A stretch of 64,000 nucleotides of DNA from VXYL01 sp963666465. GTDB lineage: Bacteria > Pseudomonadota > Gammaproteobacteria > Pseudomonadales > Azotimanducaceae. The stretch's first letter is position 1; each line of letters begins with the position of its first letter. Below the pieces are notes generated by a model. It was not told the DNA's origin, made no database searches, and worked only from the letters and a program-made list of their open reading frames with translations. Of this stretch, positions 45,794 to 55,493 are shown in pieces. The stretch is from positions 4,712,001-4,776,000 of the forward strand of contig OY762824.1 in assembly GCA_963666465.1 (NCBI GenBank), given 5' to 3'. The position numbers and the translations under genes were made by a program.

Positions 45794-46219
45794 TCAAGCG
45801 CCGCTGCCGGCCAGCTCATGCACCACCATCCAGTTGATGCCGAAGCGGTCGCTGCACATGCCGAAGTAGGCGCCCCAGAAGGTCACGTCCATGGGCATGG
45901 TCACGGCGCCGCCTTCGGAGAGCCGCGCCAGCAGATTGTCGGCTTGTTCGCGGCTCTCGGCATCGACGGAGAGGGAGAAGTTGTTGCCCACGGCCAGCGG
46001 CGGCGCTTCCGGCGTGTTGTCGCTGCCCATGAGCACGCTCTTGCCGATGGGCAGCGACACATGCATCACGGCGTCCTCGAGCTCCTCCGGCACGCCCATG
46101 TCGTCCGGGCCTTCGCCGAAGGTGGAGAGCATGTCGAACTCGCCGCCGAAGACCTCGCGGTAGAACTCGAACGCTTCGCGGCAGTTGCCGTCGAAGGTGA
46201 GGTAGGTGCTGACGGTCAT
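45794..46219 (-). CDS. VOC family protein (PhnB/glyoxalase-like)
   Basis: 141 residues. STYLTFDGNCREAFEFYREVFGG, VMHVSLPIGKSVLMGSD and the C-terminal WGAYFGMCSDRFGINWMV are typical of the PhnB-like (3-demethylubiquinone-9 methyltransferase-like) branch of the vicinal oxygen chelate fold. Metal ligands are not certain. Function unknown. It ends 4 nt before the Uma2 start on the same strand. Confidence 0.88.
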   Translation of the reverse strand: MTVSTYLTFDGNCREAFEFYREVFGGEFDMLSTFGEGPDDMGVPEELEDAVMHVSLPIGKSVLMGSDNTPEAPPLAVGNNFSLSVDAESREQADNLLARLSEGGAVTMPMDVTFWGAYFGMCSDRFGINWMVVHELAGSGA

Positions 46220-46287
46220 GCGGCTGCTCCTGAATTTGGGTGGGTGTTGGGCGTATTCTATGCGTCTCGAAGTCAGGAGGGCGGGCG

Positions 46288-46704
46288 ATGGAAGAGCAAC
46301 GAGGGTTTGGCGGGCAGCCAGCGCACCAGGAGTCGCTCGACATGCTGCGCGTTGGCGGGCTTGGGTTCGCGGTGGAATACCGCCACGTGGGCGAGGAGCA
46401 GGGGCCGTCGGTGCATGTCTTCGGCGAGGTGGAAGGCGTGGAGGAGGAGATTCTGCGCTTCGACTGCTTCGACCGCACGCCGCATTACCACTACGGCTTC
46501 TCCTACATCTCGGAGCCGCAGACGCTGATTGACACGGCTGCCGTGGGCGACCCGCTCGAATGGGTGTGCGAGCGCATCGGCACGCGCCTGCCGGCATTGC
46601 TCGAACGGGCAAAGGCGGGCCACCTTGCGTCCGCGTGCGACCCGGATGCCCTGCAATCCGTAGCGGCGGAGCTTCTGGCGCGCGGCAAAGCCCTCGCAGC
46701 CTGA
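46288..46704 (+). CDS. Conserved hypothetical protein, 138 residues
   Basis: ATG 46288 follows AGGAGG at 7 nt, a strong start. The protein is acidic with a compact motif GEVEGVEEEILRFDCFDRTPHYHYG, which I associate with an uncharacterised conserved family, and ends in a helical Ala/Leu-rich part. No membrane helix or signal. Divergent from the VOC gene. Confidence 0.7.
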   Translation: MEEQRGFGGQPAHQESLDMLRVGGLGFAVEYRHVGEEQGPSVHVFGEVEGVEEEILRFDCFDRTPHYHYGFSYISEPQTLIDTAAVGDPLEWVCERIGTRLPALLERAKAGHLASACDPDALQSVAAELLARGKALAA

Positions 46705-46744
46705 CAGGAAGGACGACGCCGACCTGTATCCCCCCTTGAGAGGG

Positions 46745-46785
46745 AGTCGAGAAAGGGCGTCCTCGCCCTTTCTCGATTGGCGGGT
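46745..46785 (+). terminator. GC/AT hairpin after the 138-residue gene
   Basis: GAGAAAGGGCG and CGCCCTTTCTC pair over 11 bp around TCCT in the gap between two plus-strand genes. No U-run follows. It may be a terminator or an RNA-stability hairpin related to the REP-like family. Confidence 0.5.
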
Positions 46786-46804
46786 GGAGTGCGGTAACGA
46801 TGCC

Positions 46805-47964
46805 GTGACCGAGATGGACGCGAAGCCAAGCGAATCGCGAACTGCGATCTTCGCGAGCATCGAACGCGTAGCAGGCCTTCTCGACCGCACCGCCGCCCGC
46901 TCGGAACGCGAGCGCACGCTTTGCCGCGAGGCGCTCGATGCCCTGCACGACGCGGGCCTTTTCGCATGTGGGTGCCACGGGAAGCTGGCGGCCTCGCTGC
47001 CGACCTCGTAACCCAGGTGGACGCGCTCATCGAGCTGGCCCGCGCCGACATGTCCGCCGCCTGGACACTGATGATCGGCAACACGGTGACCGGGACGATG
47101 GCCGCCTGCCTGCCCGATGCCGGTTTCGCGGAGGTCTTCGGCGGGCCGCGAATGCCCGTCGCTGCTGGCGCCCTGCGAGCCACCGGCAAGGCGACGCCCA
47201 CCGAGGCTGGCGGCTATCGCGTCACCGGCACCTGGGGATTCGGCAGCGGCATTCACCATGCCGAATGGATCGTTGCCAACTGCCGCGTCGATGGCGGGGA
47301 ATCCGGCACGACGGCGCCTGTCTCCCTTGCCATCCCGATCGCCGACGTTGCGATTGCGGACGATTGGCGCGCGTCCGGAATGCGCGGCAGCGGCAGCAGC
47401 AGCTATTCAGTGCGCGAAGTGGACGTGCCGGCTCGCCGCCTTCTCGGCGAGCACCGGCGGGGCGATCCTTTGGCCGCAGCACCGGGCCCGCGACTGCCGT
47501 TCGAACACGCATCGGTGTCCTTGGGCGGCGCCCGACGCGCCCTCGACGAAGTGACGATGCTCGCGGCCACCAGACGTCGCGTGGGCTCGAACTCGCCGCT
47601 CGCAGACGACGCATCGTTCCGTCGCGACCTCGGCCGCCTGGAAGCCGAGTGGTCGTCGCTGACGGCTGGCGTTCGCGCAGAGGCTCTCCAACTCCAGTTC
47701 CAAGCGACCGCCGAACCCGACGTCACAACCCAGGCCGCCACCCACCTGCGAGCCGTCTGCGCCTTGGCTACCGAACAAAGCCTGGCCATCGCCAGCCGCG
47801 CAATCCGCCACGCCGGCGCCGCCGCCGGCATGGAAGGCCAACCCTTGGAACGAATCCACCGCGACCTCACCATAGCCACCCAACACACCATGATCTCCGA
47901 CACCGCCTACGAGGCCTTGGGCACGCATTGGACGCCGCCTGCCTGCACTTGGGCATTGGAATGA
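46805..47964 (+). pseudogene. Acyl-CoA dehydrogenase family gene with a single-base frameshift
   Basis: From GTG 46805 (or ATG 46814) the first part reads VAGLLDRTAARSERERTLCREALDALHDAGLF, then at about 46962 (CCTTTTCGC, one T short) the continuing homology moves to another frame, RMWVPREAGGLAADLVTQVDALIELARADMSAAW... to 47964. That part has FGSGIHHAEWIVANC, SMAIPI-like SLAIPIADV and a C-terminal helical domain. It resembles the acyl-CoA dehydrogenase/HsaA-type monooxygenase group. Functional if the shift is a sequencing error. The next gene starts in its stop codon. Confidence 0.8.
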
Positions 47965-48176
47965 CGGCTAACCACCGGGCGAGGCAGGAGGCGGCGCACA
48001 GCCTGCACCGAGAGCATGGCATGGACGATGTGTCCGAGTTGCTGGGCGACTTGAACGAGACACGCAAGAGCGAGTCATACGGGGATGCGGTCGCGCCGGA
48101 GTTGGATGCAGAGGAGACGGTGAGCCGCATTGGGGCCTATGTGGAGGCTGTAGAGGCGCTCGTCGGAGGCCAATGA
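47961..48176 (+). CDS. Small hypothetical protein, 71 residues
   Basis: Acidic, helical (MDDVSELLGDLNETRKSESYGDAV...). ATG 47961 overlaps the dehydrogenase stop, and its stop overlaps the nucleotidyltransferase start (ATGA at 48173-48176). No family recognised. Its size and coupling would suit an antitoxin-like partner for the nucleotidyltransferase, but there is no sequence evidence for that beyond context. Confidence 0.5.
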   Translation: MTANHRARQEAAHSLHREHGMDDVSELLGDLNETRKSESYGDAVAPELDAEETVSRIGAYVEAVEALVGGQ

Positions 48177-48829
48177 TGTCGGCAGTCGAAACGTCCGAAC
48201 GTTGCATCTACCGGTGGCCGAGTGCGAGGGCGCGCAAATGGGTCATTGGCTTCCTCGTTCGAGCCCGACATGACTCAAACGTCCTTGCTGCCGTGGCCAT
48301 CGGTTCGGCTGTCCGGATGGGAGTGGCGTCCGACGATCTCGACATCATCGTCATCTGTGTTGATGCCGGGGCGTTCCAGGAGCGAGCGCCCATCGAGGTT
48401 GATCTTCGCGCCTTCAACGCTGCGGACATCGATGCCAAAGTGAGCGAAGGGCACGATCTGCTCGCGTGGTCTATCGTGTTTGGCCGAGCGATGTACGATC
48501 GCGACGGCACATGGCGAGATTTGGTGAATCGTTGGCAGACGCGAGTTCCGCTCCCAGATCCCGCAGTGGCAAGAACGAGGGCCGAAGCCGTGCATAAGCG
48601 CATGGACGAGATGCGGGAGATGGGAGACGCCGAAGCGGCCATCGAATTGGAGCTCACATACCGAACCCATTGCGCCCGTGCCGTGCTCGCCGAGGCAGGC
48701 GTGTACCCAGCGTCCCGTCCGGAACTCCCAGCCCAGCTTCGCTCGGTGGACGCCGAGCGGTTGGCAGACCAGGTCGCCGCAGCACTGACGGCGAGAGAGC
48801 GGCTCCGCTCCGAACTGATTTCGGCTTGA
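48173..48829 (+). CDS. MNT-type minimal nucleotidyltransferase with helical C-terminus
   Basis: 218 residues. The polymerase-beta-like motif is VAIGSAVRMGVASDDLDIIVI (GS...DxD), with a third acidic residue in IEVDLRAF. The second half (VARTRAEAVHKRMDEMREM ... LELTYRTHCARAVLAEAGVYP) is a helical bundle like the KNTase C-terminal/HEPN-type partner domain, here fused. Such proteins can modify small molecules, tRNA or partner toxins. Translationally coupled to the 71-residue gene. Confidence 0.7.
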   Translation: MMSAVETSERCIYRWPSARARKWVIGFLVRARHDSNVLAAVAIGSAVRMGVASDDLDIIVICVDAGAFQERAPIEVDLRAFNAADIDAKVSEGHDLLAWSIVFGRAMYDRDGTWRDLVNRWQTRVPLPDPAVARTRAEAVHKRMDEMREMGDAEAAIELELTYRTHCARAVLAEAGVYPASRPELPAQLRSVDAERLADQVAAALTARERLRSELISA

Positions 48830-49023
48830 AGGCGGGTTGGTATCGCGGGGCAAGAGGAGTATCCCGTCGGGGGTCGGGACGGCGAGCCCGGAGTTGTCGG
48901 CGCGAACCTCGTCACCAGTGCCCGGGGGTTTGGGGCCGCTCGCCTATAGTCGCGAGACCTTGGCCGACTGACCGGCGATGGCAGGCCATTACCCCATGGT
49001 GGGTGGGGTCGCGGAGTTGCCCG

Positions 49024-50514
49024 TCAGGGCCCCGTCAGGCTCGTGACGAAGCTGATGATGGGGGTGGGGTAGATGCCCAAGGCTAGGATAGCTATGCCCA
49101 GGATTGCCGTGACCGTCGCGGTAAGGCGGGGGATGGTTGCGTCTGGGCCGCCGGCCGGGGGAGCTGGCTCTTCGATGCCTTCGTCTACGGGTTCTTCGCC
49201 GGGCTTGCGGATCATGGTGAAGATGATGCGCAGGTAATAGTAGATGCCGATGGCGCTGCCGATGACGAGGGCCCATACCAATACCCACAGGGTGCCTTCG
49301 GCGCCGGCGGCGAAGACGTAGAACTTGGCGATGAATCCCACGGTAAGGGGGATTCCTGCCAGGGAGAGTGCGGCGGCGGTCAGGACGGCGGCCAGCACGG
49401 GGCGACGCCAGAACAGCCCTTCGTAGGCGGTGAGGTCGTCGGCTTCCTGGCCTTCCGAGGAGAGTGCGGTCATCACGCCGAAGGCGGCCAGGGTCATCAC
49501 GAAGTAGCCGGTGAGATAGACGAGCGTCGTCTCCACGCCAAGGGCTGCATTGCCGCCGACGCCGGCTGCCGCGATCAGGGCGATCAGGAGGTAGCCGATG
49601 TGGGCGATGGAGGAGTAGGCGAGGATGCGCTTGACGCTCTCCTGCAAGAGCGCCAGGACGTTGCCTGCCACCATCGACAGCACTGCCACCGCGCCGAGGC
49701 CGAAGGCAATGGCGTCGCTGGCGAGGATGTTGGCGTCGGCGGCGTAGCGCAGGAAGGCGGCGAACACCGCGCCCTTGGAGACGGTGGCGAGAAAGGCGGT
49801 TACCGGTGCGGGCGCACCCTGATAGACATCCGGCGTCCACATGTGGAACGGCGCCAGCGAGAGCTTGAAGAGAATGCCGACGAGCAGCATGGCGACGCCG
49901 ATGTCGGCGATTGTGGCGTCCTTGGCGCCGAGGCCCGCCATCGGCTCGAAGGCGAGGGAGCCGGATGCCATGTAGATGACTGCCATGCCGAACAGCATGG
50001 TGCTGCTGGCGGCGCCCGACAGCACGAGGTACTTGGCGGCGGCCTCGAGGGGCTTTCGGCCTTCGCGGGGGTAGGCGATCATGGCGTAGAGGGAGATCGA
50101 CAGCACCTCGATGCCGAGCAGGAAGGAGACGAAGTGGCTGGCCGCTGCCGTCACCACGGCGCCGAGCACGGCGGTGGTGAGGAGGATGTAGTACTCGTCT
50201 GGCCACGGGCTCAGCCGGGCGACGTATGGCCCCGACATGAGCGTGGTGACGATTCCCGCGCCGGCGAAGAGCGCCATGAAGAAGATCGCGTAGCCGTCCA
50301 CGCGCATGAGCCCAGCCATCATCTCTGGCGAAGGCTCTGGCGCACCGCCGAGCACGGCGGGAACGTTCACCACCAGCAGGAAGCCGAGCGCCGCCAGCGT
50401 GAAGCCGAAGGCGACGTTGCGGTCCCGCAGCGCGCCCACCGCCACCAGCATCGCGACGATGAAGACGGCGAGGCTGGCGTAGGGCGCCAGGGGATGTGCC
50501 AGCAGAGCCATCAT
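49024..50514 (-). CDS. nuoN: NADH-quinone oxidoreductase subunit N
   Basis: 496 residues, about 14 membrane helices; an antiporter-like proton-pumping subunit of complex I. Conserved LLGIEVLSISLYAMIAYPR, FHMWTPDVYQGAPAPVTAFLATVSK and ESVKRILAYSSIAHIGYLLIA include the key buried lysines. ATG 50514 overlaps the nuoM stop by 4 nt. Last gene of the nuoG-N run. Confidence 0.96.
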   Translation of the reverse strand: MMALLAHPLAPYASLAVFIVAMLVAVGALRDRNVAFGFTLAALGFLLVVNVPAVLGGAPEPSPEMMAGLMRVDGYAIFFMALFAGAGIVTTLMSGPYVARLSPWPDEYYILLTTAVLGAVVTAAASHFVSFLLGIEVLSISLYAMIAYPREGRKPLEAAAKYLVLSGAASSTMLFGMAVIYMASGSLAFEPMAGLGAKDATIADIGVAMLLVGILFKLSLAPFHMWTPDVYQGAPAPVTAFLATVSKGAVFAAFLRYAADANILASDAIAFGLGAVAVLSMVAGNVLALLQESVKRILAYSSIAHIGYLLIALIAAAGVGGNAALGVETTLVYLTGYFVMTLAAFGVMTALSSEGQEADDLTAYEGLFWRRPVLAAVLTAAALSLAGIPLTVGFIAKFYVFAAGAEGTLWVLVWALVIGSAIGIYYYLRIIFTMIRKPGEEPVDEGIEEPAPPAGGPDATIPRLTATVTAILGIAILALGIYPTPIISFVTSLTGP

Positions 50515-52031
50515 CGATGCAGGCCCGCCTCGGTGATCGTGGCCTCGGCAAGCGGAATGTCAGGCAGCGTGGCCATCGGCGCGAGCATGGCGTCGATGAA
50601 TGGCGCAGCCATGTCGAGCACCGGCTGCGGATAGACGCCCACCCAGATGAGACCGATCATCATCAGCACCATCACGCTCATTTCCCGGCCGCCGAAATCG
50701 CGCATGGTTGCCACGTCGGGATTCGGCTCGCCCTGAAACGAACGCTGCATCAGCGACAGGCCATAGACCGCCGCCACGACGATGCCCACCGCCGCCGCCA
50801 CGGTGAGAGGCACGTTCTTCTGGAACGCGCCGAGCAGCGCCAGGAACTCGCCGATGAAGTTGCCGAGCCCCGGCATCCCCACGGACGCCACCACGAAGAA
50901 CAGCGTCATCACGCCCATGCGCGGCGCTCGCACCCACAGGCCGCCCATCTTCGACATCTCGCGGGTGTGCAGGCGATGCTGCAGGGCGCCCGCCATCATG
51001 AAGAGGGCCGCGGTGGAGAAGCCGTGGGCGATCATGGTGACGATGGCGCCCTGCATTCCCCACTCGTTGAAGGCATAGACGCCGAGCAGGATGAAGCCCA
51101 TGTGGGCGATGGAGCTATAGGCCACCAGCCGCTTGAAGTCGGACTGGCTGTAGGCCATCAACCCGCCGTAAAGCACGCTGGCGGCGCCAAGCACCATCGC
51201 TGGCGTCGCGAACGCCTCCGAGGCTTCCGGGAAGAGCGGCACGGCGAAGCGGATGAGGCCATAGGCGCCGGTCTTCAGCAGGATGCCGGCGAGGATGACG
51301 CTGCCGGCCGTGGGCGCCTGGGTGTGGGCGTCCGGCAGCCAGGTATGCACGGGCACCGCCGGCAGCTTGGTGGCGAAGGCGGCAAAGAAGCCGAGCATCA
51401 GCCAGAAGCCGATGCGCGAATCGATCTCGGCGTCGAGCAGGCGGTGGTAGGCGAAGGTGATCTCGCCGCTCGCCGAATGATGCGCCCAGACCAGGGCCAG
51501 GATGGCGAACAGCATCAGCAGGCCGCTCACCTGGGTGAAGAGGAAGAACTTCATCGCCGCATGGGCGCGGGCCTCGTGCCCCCAGATGGCGATGAGGAAG
51601 TACATGGGAATCAGCATCACTTCCCAGAAGAAGAAGAACAGGAACAGGTCCATCGCCGTGAACACGCCGACGACGCCGGCCATCACCCAGAGGATGTTGA
51701 ACTGGAAGAACCCGCTGCGCTCCTCGATCTCGTCCCAGGACGACACCACGGCGATGATGCCGAGGAACATGGTGAGCGCCACCATCATCATCGACAGGCC
51801 GTCCATGGACAGCGTCACGTTGATGCCGAAGCGGGGAATCCACTCGATGAACTGAACGGCGTAGAGGCCGCGGGGGTCCGCCCCCATGAGCCACTCGGCG
51901 GCGGCCCAGACGAGGCCGACGATGAAGGCGAGAAGGCTCACGTAGCGCGGGGCGTTGGCATGAAAGCGCTCCGATGCCCAGGCCACCACCCCGGCGGCGA
52001 GCATGGCGAGGATGATGGCGAGCAGGCTCAT
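50511..52031 (-). CDS. nuoM: NADH-quinone oxidoreductase subunit M
   Basis: 506 residues. Antiporter-like subunit with MFLGIIAVVSSWDEIEER, FFFWEVMLIPMYFLIAIWG, LPAVPVHTWLPDAHTQAPTAGSVILAGILLKTG and FKRLVAYSSIAHMGF conserved. ATG 52031 overlaps the nuoL stop (ATGA); an open extension upstream lies inside nuoL and is not used. Confidence 0.96.
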   Translation of the reverse strand: MSLLAIILAMLAAGVVAWASERFHANAPRYVSLLAFIVGLVWAAAEWLMGADPRGLYAVQFIEWIPRFGINVTLSMDGLSMMMVALTMFLGIIAVVSSWDEIEERSGFFQFNILWVMAGVVGVFTAMDLFLFFFFWEVMLIPMYFLIAIWGHEARAHAAMKFFLFTQVSGLLMLFAILALVWAHHSASGEITFAYHRLLDAEIDSRIGFWLMLGFFAAFATKLPAVPVHTWLPDAHTQAPTAGSVILAGILLKTGAYGLIRFAVPLFPEASEAFATPAMVLGAASVLYGGLMAYSQSDFKRLVAYSSIAHMGFILLGVYAFNEWGMQGAIVTMIAHGFSTAALFMMAGALQHRLHTREMSKMGGLWVRAPRMGVMTLFFVVASVGMPGLGNFIGEFLALLGAFQKNVPLTVAAAVGIVVAAVYGLSLMQRSFQGEPNPDVATMRDFGGREMSVMVLMMIGLIWVGVYPQPVLDMAAPFIDAMLAPMATLPDIPLAEATITEAGLHR

Positions 52032-53899
52032 CCGATCACCCCGAGCACGATCAGGAGGAAGAGGGCCAGGCCAAACGCCATGTTGGCGGCATACCAGCGC
52101 AGGCGTCCGCTTTGGGTGAGGGAGCCGACGTGGTGGGCGCCGCGGGTGATGGCGACGGTGATGCGGTAGATCCAGTCCACGATGTCGCCCTTGTTGATGC
52201 GGGCCACCCACGTCACGGGCTTGACGACGATGTTGTCGTAGAGCCAGTCGAAGCCCCAGCCGCTGAAGAAGAAGCGCTTGAGCGCGCCGCCGGCGGCGGA
52301 ATCCGCGAGGGCCTCCACGTCAATGACGCGCCAGCCGAAGGCCAGCAGCCCGACGCCGACGCCGAGGAGAGGCACGACCATCGTTGCGATGGCGATGCCG
52401 AAGGCGTGCGGGAACTCGCCGAGCCCACCGTCCGGCAGCACGCCCGACACCACGCCGAAGCCGAACCAGCCGCCGAGCAGGGACAGGGCGCAGAGCGCCA
52501 GCAACGGCCCCCACATGTTGATGCGCGACTCGTCGTGCGCCTCGGTGCGCTGCTCGCCGAAGAAGACGATGATCATCATGCGCGTGGTGTAGAGCGCCGT
52601 CATGAAGGCGGCAATGGCGGCGCCGCCCCAGAACAGCAGGCCGTGGTTCGCGTGCTCGAACGCCGTCAACATGATGACATCCTTGCTGAAGAAGCCGGAC
52701 GTGAATGGCAGCGCTGCAAGACAGATCGAGCCGATCAACATGCTGGCGAACGGAATCGGCAGCTTCCGCCAGAGTCCGCCCATCTTGAAGATGTCCTGCT
52801 CGTGGTGCAGAGCCAGGATCACCGAGCCGGCCGAGAGGAACAGCAGCGCCTTGAAGAAAGCGTGGGTCATCAGGTGGAAGATGGCCGCCGACCAGGCGCC
52901 GACGCCCAGGGCGAAGAACATGTAGCCGATCTGGCTCATGGTGGAGAACGCCAGCACACGCTTGATGTCGGTCTGCACAAGCGCGGTGAAGGAGGCGATG
53001 AAGAGCGTCACCAGGCCAACGACGGCGACGGCCAGCTGCGCCTCCGGCGAGATGAGGAAGATGTCGTGCATCCGGGCGATGAGATAGACGCCGGCGGTCA
53101 CCATCGTCGCGGCGTGGATGAGCGCCGACACCGGCGTCGGGCCGGCCATGGCGTCCGGCAGCCAGGTTTGCAGGGGCACCTGGGCGGATTTGCCCACCGC
53201 GCCGCCGAGCAGCAACATGCCGATGATGAAGGCCATCGTCGTGTCGCCGCCGCCCCACTCGGAGTTGGCGAGGGTGAGCGATTCCTGAATCTCGATGGTG
53301 CCGAGCTCGCGGAACATCAGGAACAGCCCCAGCGCCATGAAGGTGTCGCCGACGCGGGTGACCACGAATGCCTTGCGGGCGGCGTAGCCGTTGGCGGGGT
53401 CGCGGTGATGGAAGCCGATCAGGAGATAGCTGCAAAGCCCCACGCCCTCCCAGCCGAGGAACAGGACGAGCAGGTTGTCGCCCAGCACCAGCATCAGCAT
53501 GGCGAAGACAAAGAGGTTCATGTAGGCGAAGAAGCGGGCGAAGCCCCTGGGCTCCTCGTGGTCGTTCCACATGTAGCCGGTGGCATAGACGTGGATGAGG
53601 AAGCCGACGCCGGTGATGACGCTGGTCATGGCGAGGCTCAGGCCGTCGAGATAGAGGCGGATGGCCGGGTCGAAGCCGGCGACGCTCATCCAGGTCCAGA
53701 GGAGTTGCCAGGTGGGCTGGGCGCCGGCTTCGTAGTAGTCCATGCCCACCAGCAGGGCCGCCGCCGCCGAGACGCCTACCGAGCCGGCGCCCACCATCGC
53801 GGCCACGGCCTTCGGCAGCCAGTCGTGCAGCATGAACAGGATCAGGAAGCCCGCCAGCGGCGCCGCCGGAACCAGCCACAGCAAGTCCATCCCGCTCAC
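52028..53899 (-). CDS. nuoL: NADH-quinone oxidoreductase subunit L
   Basis: 623 residues. The distal proton-pumping subunit, with the lateral amphipathic helix at the C-terminus. Conserved WEGVGLCSYLLIGFHHRDP, KSAQVPLQTWLPDAMAGPTPVSALIHAATMVTAGVYLIAR and TDIKRVLAFSTMSQIGYMF. It follows nuoK after a 125-nt gap, the only sizeable gap inside this nuo run. Confidence 0.96.
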   Translation of the reverse strand: MSGMDLLWLVPAAPLAGFLILFMLHDWLPKAVAAMVGAGSVGVSAAAALLVGMDYYEAGAQPTWQLLWTWMSVAGFDPAIRLYLDGLSLAMTSVITGVGFLIHVYATGYMWNDHEEPRGFARFFAYMNLFVFAMLMLVLGDNLLVLFLGWEGVGLCSYLLIGFHHRDPANGYAARKAFVVTRVGDTFMALGLFLMFRELGTIEIQESLTLANSEWGGGDTTMAFIIGMLLLGGAVGKSAQVPLQTWLPDAMAGPTPVSALIHAATMVTAGVYLIARMHDIFLISPEAQLAVAVVGLVTLFIASFTALVQTDIKRVLAFSTMSQIGYMFFALGVGAWSAAIFHLMTHAFFKALLFLSAGSVILALHHEQDIFKMGGLWRKLPIPFASMLIGSICLAALPFTSGFFSKDVIMLTAFEHANHGLLFWGGAAIAAFMTALYTTRMMIIVFFGEQRTEAHDESRINMWGPLLALCALSLLGGWFGFGVVSGVLPDGGLGEFPHAFGIAIATMVVPLLGVGVGLLAFGWRVIDVEALADSAAGGALKRFFFSGWGFDWLYDNIVVKPVTWVARINKGDIVDWIYRITVAITRGAHHVGSLTQSGRLRWYAANMAFGLALFLLIVLGVIG

Positions 53900-54023
53900 G
53901 GGTTCTTCCTTCCCCGACGCGCCTTGCGGCGCGGCGCCGTCCTCGGCTTCTTCGCAAGGGGGTGGATCGAGGGCGTGGACTCGATCAAGGAACCCCTGAC
54001 GGCGAGCTGCGGCACAGAAGCGG

Positions 54024-54335
54024 TCATCCGTACATCTCGTCGGCGTTGTCCACGTCCAGGGACTCGAAGCGGCGGGCGAGCTGCACGACGATGCCGAGCG
54101 CTACCGCCACCTCGGCGGCGGCGAGGGCCAGGATGAACATGAACATGATCTGGCCGTCGGGCTCTGCCCAGCGGGCGCCGGCGGCGATGAAGGCGAGGCC
54201 GGCGGCGTTCATCATCACTTCCAGCGACATGAGCAGGAACATGACATTGCGGCGCACCAGCACGCCGACCAAGCCGAGCAGGAACAAGAGCCCTGCCAGC
54301 GCCAGCACATGCTCGATGGGGACCGCGACGGGCAT
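54024..54335 (-). CDS. nuoK: NADH-quinone oxidoreductase subunit K
   Basis: 103 residues, three membrane helices. Two conserved membrane glutamates lie in MSLEVMMNAAGLAF and ALAAAEVAVALGIVVQL; GLVGVLVRRNVMFLL is typical. The start ATG overlaps the nuoJ stop by one base. Confidence 0.96.
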   Translation of the reverse strand: MPVAVPIEHVLALAGLLFLLGLVGVLVRRNVMFLLMSLEVMMNAAGLAFIAAGARWAEPDGQIMFMFILALAAAEVAVALGIVVQLARRFESLDVDNADEMYG

Positions 54336-54901
54336 CAGGCGCTGCCTTCCGCGCTGCCTTCCTGGGCTGCCTGCTCGTCTTCCGGGAAGTCGTCGGCGCC
54401 GCGGCGTTCCTCCAGATAGCGCCGGCCGAGGTGCCAGGCGCCCACCAGGGCGGCCAGCAGCAGGAAGCCAGCCAGTTCCACGGCTATGAGATAGGGGCCG
54501 AACAGCGATATGCCGACGGCGCGGGGCGCCACCATCTCGCCGGAGGTACTGGCATCGGCGCCCCAGAACGCGAACACAAACGACACCAGCAGCACCGCCG
54601 CCAGCACGGCGGGGCCGATCCACATGCCGGGCCGCAGCCAGCCGCGCTCCCGCTCCACCGAGGTGCGGCCGAGATTCAGCGTCATCACCACGAACAGGAA
54701 CAGCACGACGATGGCGCCGGCATAGACCACCACCTCCAGTGCCGCCGCGAAGGGTGCGCCGAGCAGGAAGAAGACGACCGCCACCGCCAGCAGCGACACC
54801 ACGAGATAGATGAGCGCGTGGGAGGCGTTGACATGCGTCACCACGCGGAACGTGGCAAGCACGGCAACCAGCGAAGCGATGTAGAAGATCGCGCTTTCCA
54901 T
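54335..54901 (-). CDS. nuoJ: NADH-quinone oxidoreductase subunit J
   Basis: 188 residues, five membrane helices. The pi-bulge helix motif ALEVVVYAGAIVVLFLFVVMTLN is clear, as is NASHALIYLVVSLLAVAVVFFLLGAPF. The C-terminus ends in an acidic tail. It lies 15 nt after nuoI. Confidence 0.96.
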   Translation of the reverse strand: MESAIFYIASLVAVLATFRVVTHVNASHALIYLVVSLLAVAVVFFLLGAPFAAALEVVVYAGAIVVLFLFVVMTLNLGRTSVERERGWLRPGMWIGPAVLAAVLLVSFVFAFWGADASTSGEMVAPRAVGISLFGPYLIAVELAGFLLLAALVGAWHLGRRYLEERRGADDFPEDEQAAQEGSAEGSA

Positions 54902-54916
54902 GAACTTGCATCCGCC

Positions 54917-55435
54917 CTAGGGCAGCAGGCTCCTCACGTCGGTGGGCGGCGCCTCCCGCTGCGCGTCGCCCTTGTCCTTGCCCTCGATGGCCTTGCCGGC
55001 AACGTTCCAGAAGCTGTAGTCGGGATACTTGCCGGCGCCGGAAATGAGCAGGTGTTCCTTCTCATAGACCATGTTGTTGCGGTCGTATTCGCATAGCTCG
55101 AAGTCGGGCGTGAGCTGGATGGCATAGGTGGGGCAGGCTTCCTCGCACATGCCGCACATGATGCAGCGGGAGAAGTTGATGCGGAAGAACTCGGGATACC
55201 AGCGCCCGTCTTCCTCGCGCTCGGTCTTCTGCAAGGCGATGCAGTCCACCGGGCAGGCCACGGCGCACAGGTTGCAAGCGACGCAGCGCTCCTCGCCGTC
55301 GGGGTCGCGGGTGAGGACGATGCGGCCCCGGTAGCGCGGCGCCTGATACGGCATCTCCTCGGGATACTGCACCGTCTCGTTGCGCATGAAGGTGTGCTGG
55401 ACGATGGTCCAGAGGGTGCGTATCTGGCTCAGCAT
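54917..55435 (-). CDS. nuoI: NADH-quinone oxidoreductase subunit I
   Basis: 172 residues. Carries two 4Fe-4S clusters (N6a, N6b) through CVACNLCAVACPVDCI and CIMCGMCEEACPTYAI, passing electrons to N2. The N-terminal helix and YRGRIVLTRDPDGEERC match the family. It lies between nuoH and nuoJ in standard order. Confidence 0.96.
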   Translation of the reverse strand: MLSQIRTLWTIVQHTFMRNETVQYPEEMPYQAPRYRGRIVLTRDPDGEERCVACNLCAVACPVDCIALQKTEREEDGRWYPEFFRINFSRCIMCGMCEEACPTYAIQLTPDFELCEYDRNNMVYEKEHLLISGAGKYPDYSFWNVAGKAIEGKDKGDAQREAPPTDVRSLLP

Positions 55436-55493
55436 GGCGTGCGCCCCCGTGGCCGAATGTGGTCTGTCGCCGCCATCCGAGCTCCTCCGAGCA

